From Methylophilaceae bacterium LSUCC0401 (GTDB lineage: Bacteria; Pseudomonadota; Gammaproteobacteria; Burkholderiales; Methylophilaceae), in NCBI GenBank assembly GCA_024919035.1, contig CP103442.1, positions 682,001 through 746,000 on the forward strand: a stretch of DNA of 64,000 nt, read 5' to 3'. The position numbers were made by a program, and so were the translations under genes. The notes below the pieces were generated by a model. The model was not told the DNA's origin. It ran no database searches and saw only the letters and a program-made list of their open reading frames with translations. Below, one piece after another: positions 1 through 8,069 of this stretch (positions are counted from its first letter, which is position 1; every line of letters starts with the position of its first letter).

Positions 1-135
1 CTCACCCTCCTCAACATCAGCCTTAGGAGCTTCACAAAAATAATTGCAATAAATGGTCGACACAATTTTATAATTGATCGATAACCAGATCAGAATTAAA
101 AAGAAAATTACAAGCTTTATAATTAATCTTTTCAC
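1..135 (-). CDS. Partial small membrane-anchored peptide, C-terminus off the left edge
   Basis: An open frame on the minus strand starts with GTG at 135 and runs off the left end after 45 codons. The visible product begins MKRLIIKLVIFF, a short basic start followed by about 18 hydrophobic residues, then a Cys-containing stretch and an acidic tail (ADVEEGE). This looks like a signal anchor or signal peptide. An ATG lies just upstream at 140 but is followed at once by a stop, so GTG is the first usable start; the upstream SD is weak. The family is not recognised. Its build resembles that of the 44-residue peptide encoded at 819-953. Confidence 0.35.
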   Translation of the reverse strand, partial: MKRLIIKLVIFFLILIWLSINYKIVSTIYCNYFCEAPKADVEEGE

Positions 136-298
136 AGCATAACCCTTTACCCAAATTTAAGAATGAGATGTAATTATTACATCAAACACCCATGATTTGA
201 TAAATATAGCATTGATCTATGACAGTTATATGTAATGATTAAACTTATTCACCTTACTTATGTCATTAATAAAATTTTTAAAGAAAGCTTAACTAAAT

Positions 299-814
299 AT
301 GAATGCAGATTTCAAATACCTCAAAGAGTCATTTCCCTTGTCATTTAACAAAACCATTGTGGAACATCAGGCGGTGAACAAAGTGATCACCTTTTGTGAT
401 GCAAAGACACAGTACCTTTTATTTACCGGGATGTTTCATGAAGTAAATGGTGGCAAGGGCATTACCGATGACCTTGAAGTTTATTTTGTGAATTACTTAG
501 CTGAACAACTCAAGGCAACCGCATTTGCAAGAGCTTCTGCATTCGTCATGGAAGATCAAACCAAGTTTGTAGGCTACGATGTCAAAAGTATTGAAGGGGA
601 TATCTGGTCACAACAAAATATTTTCGAAGCCAATGAAGAGGGTCGAGTCACGTCGGTAAAAGATGAATTTACCAACAGCAGTGACAAGAATTCAATTTGT
701 CCCCTCGTTCCCCGCTATTTTGAAAAAATTGATTTTCCAGAAGATACTTTAGAATTTTTAAAAAATCTGCATGCCCAAGTAACGCCCAGCTTGGTCCAGT
801 TAAAACGAGGTTAA
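299..814 (+). CDS. Hypothetical protein, 171 aa
   Basis: This is a complete frame of normal composition, with a purine-rich stretch (AAAGAAAGC) about ten bases before the ATG. The product is soluble, moderately acidic, and has no signal peptide or membrane segment. I do not recognise the family and see no catalytic motif. The single-gene unit ends in a perfect hairpin that also contains the stop codon of the convergent small gene at 819-953. Confidence that it is a real gene comes from its length, its clean ends and the absence of a competing frame. Confidence 0.7.
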   Translation: MNADFKYLKESFPLSFNKTIVEHQAVNKVITFCDAKTQYLLFTGMFHEVNGGKGITDDLEVYFVNYLAEQLKATAFARASAFVMEDQTKFVGYDVKSIEGDIWSQQNIFEANEEGRVTSVKDEFTNSSDKNSICPLVPRYFEKIDFPEDTLEFLKNLHAQVTPSLVQLKRG

Positions 815-827
815 CTGCTTAACCTCG
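806..827. terminator. Perfect hairpin spanning two convergent stop codons
   Basis: The arms CGAGGTTAA (806-814) and TTAACCTCG (819-827) are perfect 9-bp reverse complements around a 4-nt loop. The plus-strand stop (812-814) and the minus-strand stop (819-821) both lie inside the stem. No long U-tract follows on either strand, so it may act as a bidirectional 3'-end stabiliser rather than a strong intrinsic terminator. Confidence 0.5.
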
Positions 828-953
828 GCTGGTCACTTTACAGATTGCACTGCCCTCACCAAATATCTTTTGACACATCACTGGGTTGATAAACACCAGC
901 GCAATGTAAATCACTACGAAAGCGATCAGACCATACCTAATATTTTTTTTCAT
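819..953 (-). CDS. Small single-pass membrane peptide, 44 aa
   Basis: ATG at 953 opens a 44-codon frame that ends in TAA at 819-821. The product starts MKKNIRYGLIAFVVIYIALV: a basic N-terminus, one hydrophobic segment of about 17 residues, then a short tail with two cysteines (MCQK and AICK). It could be a signal-anchored inner-membrane peptide or a very small exported one. No clear SD is visible. The stop lies in the perfect hairpin shared with the convergent gene, which supports a functional 3' end. The family is unknown. Confidence 0.45.
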   Translation of the reverse strand: MKKNIRYGLIAFVVIYIALVFINPVMCQKIFGEGSAICKVTSRG

Positions 954-1043
954 GTCTTGATGATATTCGCTTGAAAATTAAAATCAAGCATTACATCAAT
1001 GGATAACCGTGTAAAATCACGGTTCAAATCATGAAAGTGTAAA

Positions 1044-2561
1044 ATGAGTTACTCAACCAATGAAATAAAAACCAACCTCCTCAGTGGCTTGACGGTGGCA
1101 TTAGCTATGGTTCCAGAAGCAATTGCTTTTGCCTTAATTGCTCAAGTTTCTCCTTTAACCGGATTGTATGCTGCGATTATCGTTTGTCTCATCACCTCTG
1201 TTTTTGGTGGGCGGCCTGGGATGATTTCAGGTGCGACTGGAGCACTTGCGGTTGTTATGGTCGGTTTAGTTGTCAATCATGGAGTGGAATATTTATTTGC
1301 AACGGTCATCTTAATGGGTCTGTTGCAACTGATTTTCGCTTTTTTCAAACTGGGTAAATTTATTCGTATGGTCCCCTATCCTGTGATGTTAGGTTTTGTG
1401 AATGGATTAGCCATTGTGATTTTTCTAGCTCAATTTAATCACTTTAAAGTGATCGATGATTTAGGGATATCAACCTGGATGTCTGGCACAGCTCTATATA
1501 CCATGCTAGCACTGACTTTATTTACTGCTGCTTTAATTTATCTCATTCCAAAACTAACAAAATTTATTCCCGCACCATTAGGTGCCATTGCCATTGTGTC
1601 TTTTATTACCATCTATTTTAATTTGGACACGAAAACGGTTGCTGATCTCGGCTCTATTGGAGGTAACTTACCCCTTTTTCAGATTCCTGCGATTGAATTA
1701 AATTGGCAAACTATTCTCATCATTCTTCCTTATAGTTTTCTGTTAGCCGCGATTGGGTTGATTGAAACCTTGCTCACCTTAAATCTAATTGACGACATGA
1801 CCGAAACACGTGGGCGACCCAATCGAGAATCCATGGCTCAAGGATTAGCAAATGTAGTGACCGGATTTTTTAGTGGTATGGGGGGTTGTGCCATGATTGG
1901 TCAGAGTATGATCAATATTAATAACGGCGCACTTAGACGCCTATCAGGAATTGCTACAGCCATATTCTTAGCCTCATTCATATTATTTCTCTCAAGCTGG
2001 ATTGAAATGATCCCCCTTGCAGCGCTCATTGGGGTGATGTTTGTGGTGGCCGAAAAAACATTCGAATGGGGAAGTTTACGATTGTTTGGTAAAGTGCCAA
2101 AGAAAGATATCGTTGTCGGTCTTTTAGTAGGTGGAATCACCATCATTGCTGATCTGGCCATAGCGGTAATCGTTGGGGTTATTGTGTCTGCCCTCTTCTT
2201 CGCTTGGGATCATGCCAAAAAAATCAACGTGAATCACAGAACTAATCGTCGGGGCTGGAAAATTTATCAGCTTGAGGGGACTTTATTTTTTGCTTCGGTT
2301 AAAAACTTTCAAGAGTTATTTGATTACAAGAACGATCCAAAGGATGTAATCATTGATTTTGAAAAATCAAAGGTTGCAGATCACTCGGCAATCATGGCGA
2401 TTGATAACATTGCCAATAAATATAAAAATGCTGGAAAAAAATTACACCTTGTTCATCTAAGCCCTGAATGCCTTGAAATACTAGATACTGCAAAAGAGAT
2501 GGTTGAGGTTAATTTACTCGAAGATCCAAAATATCATATTGCCGACGACAAGCTGAGTTAG
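1044..2561 (+). CDS. SulP-family anion transporter with C-terminal STAS domain
   Basis: This is an inner-membrane transporter of the SulP/SLC26 family (sulfate, bicarbonate or other small anions, usually with H+ or Na+). Residues 10-385 are a chain of hydrophobic segments and carry the family hallmark near residues 35-75 (PLTGLYAAI, then GGRPGMISGATGALA). A soluble STAS domain fills roughly residues 395-495. The length of 505 aa is normal for bacterial SulP proteins. The substrate cannot be read from sequence: sulfate and bicarbonate (BicA-like) are both possible, and no carbonic anhydrase or cys gene is adjacent. The gene appears monocistronic and is followed by tRNA-Glu. Confidence 0.88.
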   Translation: MSYSTNEIKTNLLSGLTVALAMVPEAIAFALIAQVSPLTGLYAAIIVCLITSVFGGRPGMISGATGALAVVMVGLVVNHGVEYLFATVILMGLLQLIFAFFKLGKFIRMVPYPVMLGFVNGLAIVIFLAQFNHFKVIDDLGISTWMSGTALYTMLALTLFTAALIYLIPKLTKFIPAPLGAIAIVSFITIYFNLDTKTVADLGSIGGNLPLFQIPAIELNWQTILIILPYSFLLAAIGLIETLLTLNLIDDMTETRGRPNRESMAQGLANVVTGFFSGMGGCAMIGQSMININNGALRRLSGIATAIFLASFILFLSSWIEMIPLAALIGVMFVVAEKTFEWGSLRLFGKVPKKDIVVGLLVGGITIIADLAIAVIVGVIVSALFFAWDHAKKINVNHRTNRRGWKIYQLEGTLFFASVKNFQELFDYKNDPKDVIIDFEKSKVADHSAIMAIDNIANKYKNAGKKLHLVHLSPECLEILDTAKEMVEVNLLEDPKYHIADDKLS

Positions 2562-2606
2562 GCTCAATTACAAAATAATTTTTTCAAATTAATTCATACA
2601 AACATG

Positions 2607-2636
2607 TTGGTAGTTACCAATACTTTATAGTAGAAT
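2607..2636 (+). promoter_or_regulatory. Candidate sigma70 promoter of tRNA-Glu
   Basis: TTGGTA (2607-2612) and TAGAAT (2631-2636) are separated by 18 bp. The predicted start would lie about ten bases before the tRNA. This was judged by eye only. Confidence 0.4.
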
Positions 2637-2653
2637 ACTGACTTCTAAATGAT

Positions 2654-2729
2654 GTCCCCATCGTCTAGAGGCCTAGGACACTGCCCTTTCACGGCGGCAA
2701 CAGGGGTTCGAATCCCCTTGGGGACGCCA
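2654..2729 (+). tRNA. tRNA-Glu (UUC)
   Basis: A 76-nt cloverleaf can be drawn. The acceptor GTCCCCA pairs with TGGGGAC, the discriminator is G, and CCA is encoded. The anticodon loop CCTTTCACGG gives anticodon UUC, and the T-arm is CAGGGGTTCGAATCCCCTT. Its last 15 bases are repeated exactly at 15213-15227, at the far end of the glycogen gene cluster, so this gene appears to be the integration site of a genomic island. Confidence 0.97.
2715..2729. repeat. attL-like direct repeat, native 3' end of tRNA-Glu
   Basis: CCCTTGGGGACGCCA includes the 3' acceptor strand, discriminator and CCA of tRNA-Glu. It is identical to 15213-15227, about 12.5 kb away and in the same orientation. Confidence 0.75.
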
Positions 2730-2999
2730 CTAATTTTTAATAATCATCAGTCAAATCAATCAGTCTAATTCATTATTCCTTTTACTTTATTAATTAGTGT
2801 ATGTTCTGGTGTATGTTTTAGTTTATACATAAAACTTTAATTGATCTCAACACACTCTATTTTCACTAGTTTATAAACTTAAAACACCTTAAGTGATTGT
2901 TATACATCAGAGCTTTACAATCTATGATTAAGTAACTGAATTTTATCAATTTTTGTTATATAGTTTTTATATATATAAATTAGTTTTTTGGAATTTTAA
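2730..2999. promoter_or_regulatory. Non-coding left arm of the island and glgP upstream region
   Basis: This 270-bp AT-rich stretch has no convincing gene. Near its left end the 9-mer GTGTATGTT occurs twice in direct orientation with a 12-bp period (2797-2805 and 2809-2817). That position, just inside the attL-like repeat, is where integrase arm-type sites would be expected (inference). The region just before glgP is very AT-rich (TATATAGTTTTTATATATA) and probably carries its promoter, but I cannot fix the -10 and -35 boxes. Confidence 0.35.
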
Positions 3000-5468
3000 A
3001 TGGAACAAATCATGTCTAAAACAAAATCAACAATTACTAATATTAGTAATGCAAAAACTTCTGCTAAAAAAGCCCTGCAAAGTCATTTGGTGTATTCGAT
3101 TTTTAAAACAGAACAGGTTGCAACACCTCGAGACTGGTATTCCACGACAGCTTACACAGTTCGTGATCATGTCATTGAGCGCTGGGTTAAAACAGTTGAG
3201 AGATATGCCGAGGAAGATCCTAAGAGAATTTATTATCTTTCATTAGAATTTTTGATTGGAAGGATGCTATCAAACGCATCGCTTAATCTGGGTGTCGATA
3301 CTGAAATTAAAAAAGGTTTAAATGCGCTTGGCCATAAAATAGAGAATGTAGTTGAATGGGAGCATGATGCAGCTTTAGGAAATGGCGGGTTGGGTAGATT
3401 GGCGGCTTGTTTTTTAGATTCAATGGCGACAATGGATATTCCAGGTATGGGTTATGGTATTCGCTATGAATATGGAATGTTTAGGCAATCTATTGATAAT
3501 GGTCAACAAATAGAGAATCCAGATAATTGGTTACGTTATGGAAATATATGGGAATTTCAGCGTCCTGCGAGTATATATACGGTGAACTTCTATGGTCGAG
3601 TGGTTGAATTTGAAAACGGGTCAAGTATTGAGAGCCATTGGATAGATGCTGATTCGGTGGTTGCTATGGCTTACGATGTTCCCATTCCAGGATACGCTAC
3701 GCAAACAGTAAATACTTTAAGATTGTGGTCCGCAAAATCAGCTAAAGAGTTTAATTTAAACCAATTCAATGATGGAAACTACGAGCTCGCTGTTGAAGGA
3801 CGCAATGCCAGCGAAAGCATTTCCAAGGTGCTATATCCAAATGATGCTTCTGCATCAGGAAGGGAGTTACGCCTCAAACAACAGTATTTCTTCGTGTCTG
3901 CATCTATACAAGATATTCTGCATCGTTTTTTGTTAAAGCATGATGATTGGACAAAGCTTCCTGACAAAATTGTAATTCAGCTTAACGATACACATCCTTC
4001 AATTGCTGTTGCAGAAATGATGTATCAGTTAGTAGATATTCATCGACTTGATTGGGATTTTGCTTGGTCTTTGGCGGAGAAGATTTTTGCCTATACCAAC
4101 CATACTTTAATGCCTGAAGCACTTGAAACCTGGTCATTTGATTTATTCAATACTTTATTACCTCGTCATTTGGCCATTATTTTACGAATCAATCATACAT
4201 TCTTAGAAAAGGTGAATCATCAGTTTCCGGGAGATTCTGATTTGCTTCGTCGTGTTTCTATTATTGACGAAACCAATGGTCGAAGTGTGCGCATGGCACA
4301 TCTGGCTGTAATTGGAAGTTTTAAAGTAAATGGAGTTGCTGCATTACATAGCGATTTGCTAAAGAAGACACTATTTGCTGATTTTCATCGAATTTTTCCT
4401 AATAAGTTTGCCAATGTAACTAATGGAATAACTCCTCGCCGTTGGTTAAACCAATGTAACCCTGAATTAACTCTGTTAATAGAGAAAGTTATTGGTAAGA
4501 AATTTCAACGAGATTTAGATAAATTAAGACTGCTCACTCCATTAGCAGAAGATGCGCAATTCAGAAAAGCTTTTCGAAAAGTTAAACATAAAAATAAAGT
4601 GAAATTAGCAAATAAGATTGAAGAGTTGATGGGGATAAAAATAAATCCAAATAGTATGTTTGATATACAAATTAAACGTATCCATGAATATAAGCGTCAA
4701 TTACTGAATATCTTGCATGTCATCACTTTATATAATCGCATTCGCAAAGGGCAAGCTAAAAATGCTGTTCCACGTGTGGTTATTTTTGGTGGTAAAGCTG
4801 CGCCAGGTTACTGGATGGCAAAATTGATCATTCGTTTGATTAATGATGTCGCAGCAATAATTAATGAAGATCTTGCAGTTGGTGATCAACTTAAAGTGAT
4901 TTTCTACCCCAACTATGACGTCTCTGCTGCTGAGCTTCTATTCCCCGCAAGTGATTTGTCTGAGCAAATCTCTACAGCTGGTACCGAAGCATCTGGCACG
5001 GGTAATATGAAAATGGCATTAAATGGGGCACTAACTATAGGTACTTTAGATGGTGCAAACGTTGAAATCATGCAAGAGGTTGGAGATGAAAATATTTTCA
5101 TTTTCGGCTTAAAGGCTGACGAGGTTTCAGTAACTAAATCTAATGGCTATAACCCTTGGGACTATTACAACTCAAACCCTGAACTTAAAGAAACATTAGA
5201 TATGATTACTTCTGGTTACTTCTCAATTGAGGAACCGGGGCGATATCAAGCAATATTTGATAATTTGCTCAATAAAGGAGATCAATATTTGTTATTGGCA
5301 GATTATGCAAGTTACATCCAAACGCAAGAGCATGTTAGTGGACTTTATAAGGATAAAGAGGAATGGTCTCGCCGTGCAATATTAAATGTTGCACGTATGG
5401 GAAAGTTTTCTAGTGATAGAAGTATTCGAGAGTATGCCGATAACATTTGGAAATTAGATTCCGATTAA
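3000..5468 (+). CDS. glgP: Glycogen phosphorylase
   Basis: A GT35 enzyme that releases glucose-1-phosphate from alpha-1,4-glucan using phosphate and pyridoxal phosphate. The PLP-lysine motif EASGTGNMK starts at residue 663, which makes Lys671 the Schiff-base residue, and is followed by LNGALTIGTLDGANVE. The conserved KRIHEYKRQ and ALGNGGLGRLAACF blocks are also present. At 822 aa the length matches bacterial GlgP/MalP. ATG at 3000 is used; an in-frame ATG at 3012 is also possible, and both have a GGA a few bases upstream. The neighbourhood favours glycogen over maltodextrin as substrate. It is the first gene of the putative island and is convergent with the ROK kinase gene. Confidence 0.95.
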   Translation: MEQIMSKTKSTITNISNAKTSAKKALQSHLVYSIFKTEQVATPRDWYSTTAYTVRDHVIERWVKTVERYAEEDPKRIYYLSLEFLIGRMLSNASLNLGVDTEIKKGLNALGHKIENVVEWEHDAALGNGGLGRLAACFLDSMATMDIPGMGYGIRYEYGMFRQSIDNGQQIENPDNWLRYGNIWEFQRPASIYTVNFYGRVVEFENGSSIESHWIDADSVVAMAYDVPIPGYATQTVNTLRLWSAKSAKEFNLNQFNDGNYELAVEGRNASESISKVLYPNDASASGRELRLKQQYFFVSASIQDILHRFLLKHDDWTKLPDKIVIQLNDTHPSIAVAEMMYQLVDIHRLDWDFAWSLAEKIFAYTNHTLMPEALETWSFDLFNTLLPRHLAIILRINHTFLEKVNHQFPGDSDLLRRVSIIDETNGRSVRMAHLAVIGSFKVNGVAALHSDLLKKTLFADFHRIFPNKFANVTNGITPRRWLNQCNPELTLLIEKVIGKKFQRDLDKLRLLTPLAEDAQFRKAFRKVKHKNKVKLANKIEELMGIKINPNSMFDIQIKRIHEYKRQLLNILHVITLYNRIRKGQAKNAVPRVVIFGGKAAPGYWMAKLIIRLINDVAAIINEDLAVGDQLKVIFYPNYDVSAAELLFPASDLSEQISTAGTEASGTGNMKMALNGALTIGTLDGANVEIMQEVGDENIFIFGLKADEVSVTKSNGYNPWDYYNSNPELKETLDMITSGYFSIEEPGRYQAIFDNLLNKGDQYLLLADYASYIQTQEHVSGLYKDKEEWSRRAILNVARMGKFSSDRSIREYADNIWKLDSD

Positions 5469-5529
5469 ATTAAATCGGAGAAGTCTAATATAAGCCAAAA
5501 TAACTGGTTGAAAAAATTCTATTAAATTT

Positions 5530-5566
5530 AGAGGGTTTGTCACTGCAATGCCCTCTTTTATTTTGT
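5530..5566. terminator. Intrinsic terminator between glgP and the convergent ROK kinase gene
   Basis: AGAGGG (5530-5535) pairs with CCCTCT (5551-5556), with a short inner TTG/CAA pairing. A T-rich run (TTTATTTTG) follows on the plus strand, as expected for an end of the glgP transcript. Confidence 0.6.
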
Positions 5567-5621
5567 CTTAAAGCAAACGAATTTTTCAGTGCGGTTTGGG
5601 GTGGTTTGTATCATGAGTTAG

Positions 5622-6575
5622 TTAAGGTCGAATTAATTGCGAGACTTTTTCACACGAGATAAAACCTATAAATGATGCACCTATAATACCAGCCTGATCT
5701 TGAGAGTTAGAAATGTCAATTTGTACTTTTCCCCTCAGAACTTTTATGAGATCAAGGTTGAGTTGTTCATTAAAGTCTAATTGCATCAAGTCCCAAGATT
5801 TAGTTACTCCACCCCCTATGATGACACGCTCAACATCGATGATTTTTAGAATGTGTGCTATTGCCTGGGCTAATGATCTTGCAGCAATAACATAAGCTTG
5901 CTGTGCAGATAAATCTCCTAATTTTGCTTGTTTAGCAATTTCATCTGCGGAAATATGACGTTCTTCCAATTCAGAATAGCTCTTACAAATTCCGGTTGCA
6001 GAGGCATATTGCTCCAGGCACCCACGATTGCCGCAGCCACAAATTCGACCATTGGGATGGATAATGATATGGCCAATTTCCATTGCAAATCCATGCTCCC
6101 CTGCAATAGCTTGCCCTTTTAATACTAAACCGCCACCTACACCAGTTCCGAGTCCTATATATATCAATCCATTTGATGAAGAAATGTTATTTAATAAGTA
6201 TTCACCGTATGTTGCAGCTAATGCATCATTTTCGATTTGAACGGGGAGGTGAATTTTTTCATGTAAAGTTTTTGCTAAATCAAAATTATTTAATCCAGGT
6301 AAATTGGGTGAAGATAGAATTGACCTAGATTTAGGATCAATAAATCCTGGAAATCCTATACCAATTGAAGATATCCCTTCATGTCTTTTAAGTATATCTG
6401 ATAATCCTTCACATAAAATTTCGACAATTGTGTTACAAGCTATGTCAGCCGAGTTCTCACTAAAAATAGAAGAAAAATCTGCTCTAAAGCTTTTTTTATC
6501 AATAATTTCAAGACCTCGAACAACACCTATACGAAGGTTAGTGCCGCCGACATCTATACCAATCTTTAAGCTCAA
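5622..6575 (-). CDS. ROK-family sugar kinase, probable glucokinase
   Basis: It probably phosphorylates free glucose to glucose-6-phosphate, feeding sugar released by MalQ and GlgP back into metabolism. The N-terminal ATP-binding motif IDVGGTNLRIG and the ROK zinc motif CGCGNRGCLEQYA are clear, and GLGTGVGGGLV lies between them. At 317 aa it has normal ROK length. The start codon is TTG at 6575, supported by an AAGGGA SD about eight bases upstream. It is the last gene of the glgC-GH57-malQ-kinase operon, 18 bp after malQ. ROK proteins also include fructokinases and N-acetylhexosamine kinases. Glucose is inferred from context; there is no DNA-binding domain, so it is not a ROK repressor. Confidence 0.85.
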   Translation of the reverse strand: MSLKIGIDVGGTNLRIGVVRGLEIIDKKSFRADFSSIFSENSADIACNTIVEILCEGLSDILKRHEGISSIGIGFPGFIDPKSRSILSSPNLPGLNNFDLAKTLHEKIHLPVQIENDALAATYGEYLLNNISSSNGLIYIGLGTGVGGGLVLKGQAIAGEHGFAMEIGHIIIHPNGRICGCGNRGCLEQYASATGICKSYSELEERHISADEIAKQAKLGDLSAQQAYVIAARSLAQAIAHILKIIDVERVIIGGGVTKSWDLMQLDFNEQLNLDLIKVLRGKVQIDISNSQDQAGIIGASFIGFISCEKVSQLIRP

Positions 6576-6593
6576 AACGATTTCCCTTTCAGA

Positions 6594-8060
6594 CTAATGG
6601 TTGCGATGATATTTCTTAATCGTTTCAACGAAATCTTCTTCAATTTCTCTGGTTAACTGAGACCAATCAAATTGCCACTGCCAATTTTTTTCAATCGTAC
6701 CAGGTGTATTCATCCGATGCTCATTCCCTAAACGCAAAATATCTTGCATAGGAATAATTGCTAGACACGCTTTCGAAGCAAATGCAATTTCTATTAATGA
6801 TTGAGGGATTTTGACAGTTTGTTCATCTAAACCGAAATGCACTTTTAGATAACTATAAAAAAGTTGCTTTTGTTCATCATTTAAGCTTGAAAACCAGCCC
6901 AGTGTCGTGTCATTATCATGCGTCCCTGTATATACAACACTATTTTCTGTAAATTGCTCAGGTAAATATGGGTTGTCGGGATTTCCATCAAAAGCGAACT
7001 GCAGTATTTTCAAACCTGGTAAATTAAAATTCTCTCGTAAAGCATCTACCTCTTGCGTGATAATACCTAAGTCCTCTGCAACTAGTGTTAATGACGGAAA
7101 ATGGCTTTTGATAGTTTGCAATAATTCTTCACCAGGCGCTTCTACCCAACTACCATAAATTGCTGTGAGCTTATTTACGGGAATTTCCCAAGCAGCTTGT
7201 AGCCCCCTAAAGTGATCTATTCGAACCATATCAAACATTTCATTTTGTGTGCGAATTCTATTCAACCACCATTGGAATCCATCGGCTTGCATAGTTTTCC
7301 AGCAATAATGTGGATTTCCCCAACGCTGACCAGTTAATGAAAAGTAGTCGGGAGGAACCCCTGCAACAACAGTCATATTTAAATTTTGATCCAGTTTAAA
7401 TAGGTGGGATTGGGACCAAACATCTGCACTGTCGTAAGAAATGAACAATGGAATATCGCCAAATAAGGCAATATTTTTGCTGTTAGCATAGACTTTTAAA
7501 GCATGCCATTGCTTAAAAAAAAGGTACTGTGTAAATTTTATTAAAGCGATTTCATGTGCAAAATCAAGCTGAGCTTTTTTAATTGAATTATCTTCATGCA
7601 ATCTCAGGTGAATGGGCCAATCATGCCAACAAACAAATTGAAAATGCTTTTTTAATGAAACAAATAGAGAGAAATCATCTAGCCAGTAGCTTTGTGCTTT
7701 ACAAAAGGAGATAAAATCAGCTTTAGATTCTGGGCAGCTATGACATTGAAAGTTCTGATGGGCTTTTTGGATTAATGCATCGCAATCCAAAGATAAATTT
7801 AGGTCTTCCTCAGTTAGCAATCCTTGCTTCTGCAAACCTCTTAAGGATATAAATGCTGGATTACCTGCATGGGCTGATAAACCTTGATAAGGTGATCCAT
7901 CAGCGTGAGTTATATTGAGTGGTAAAGTTTGCCAGACTGTAGCGCCAATCCTAGCTAAAAAATCTACAAAACGAAATGCATCTTCTCCTAAATCACCATT
8001 AGGCAACGAGCTGATGTGGAGCAAAACCCCCGCGCGTCTTCTATCTAATAAGGGCGACAT
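6594..8060 (-). CDS. malQ: 4-alpha-glucanotransferase (amylomaltase, GH77)
   Basis: It transfers alpha-1,4-glucan segments between maltodextrins and releases glucose. The GH77 catalytic set is visible: nucleophile Asp in MVRIDHFRGL, acid/base Glu in LVAEDLGI and the third Asp in YTGTHDNDTTLGWF. At 488 aa it is the compact form, lacking the long N-terminal extension of E. coli MalQ. It starts at ATG 8060, 9 bp after the GH57 stop, and is followed by the ROK kinase gene. With no glgX-like debranching enzyme in the cluster, MalQ and the GH57 protein may process the short chains left by GlgP. Confidence 0.93.
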   Translation of the reverse strand: MSPLLDRRRAGVLLHISSLPNGDLGEDAFRFVDFLARIGATVWQTLPLNITHADGSPYQGLSAHAGNPAFISLRGLQKQGLLTEEDLNLSLDCDALIQKAHQNFQCHSCPESKADFISFCKAQSYWLDDFSLFVSLKKHFQFVCWHDWPIHLRLHEDNSIKKAQLDFAHEIALIKFTQYLFFKQWHALKVYANSKNIALFGDIPLFISYDSADVWSQSHLFKLDQNLNMTVVAGVPPDYFSLTGQRWGNPHYCWKTMQADGFQWWLNRIRTQNEMFDMVRIDHFRGLQAAWEIPVNKLTAIYGSWVEAPGEELLQTIKSHFPSLTLVAEDLGIITQEVDALRENFNLPGLKILQFAFDGNPDNPYLPEQFTENSVVYTGTHDNDTTLGWFSSLNDEQKQLFYSYLKVHFGLDEQTVKIPQSLIEIAFASKACLAIIPMQDILRLGNEHRMNTPGTIEKNWQWQFDWSQLTREIEEDFVETIKKYHRNH

Positions 8061-8069
8061 AGCTATCCA

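Noticed and set aside
2953-3246. Overlapping frame at the start of glgP (97 aa).
   Set aside because: It is out of frame with the conserved GlgP N-terminus, and its product has no recognisable features.
5713-6597. Several open frames antisense to the ROK kinase gene.
   Set aside because: They are shadows of a well-supported gene; the translations show no domain, and no SD or independent promoter is visible.
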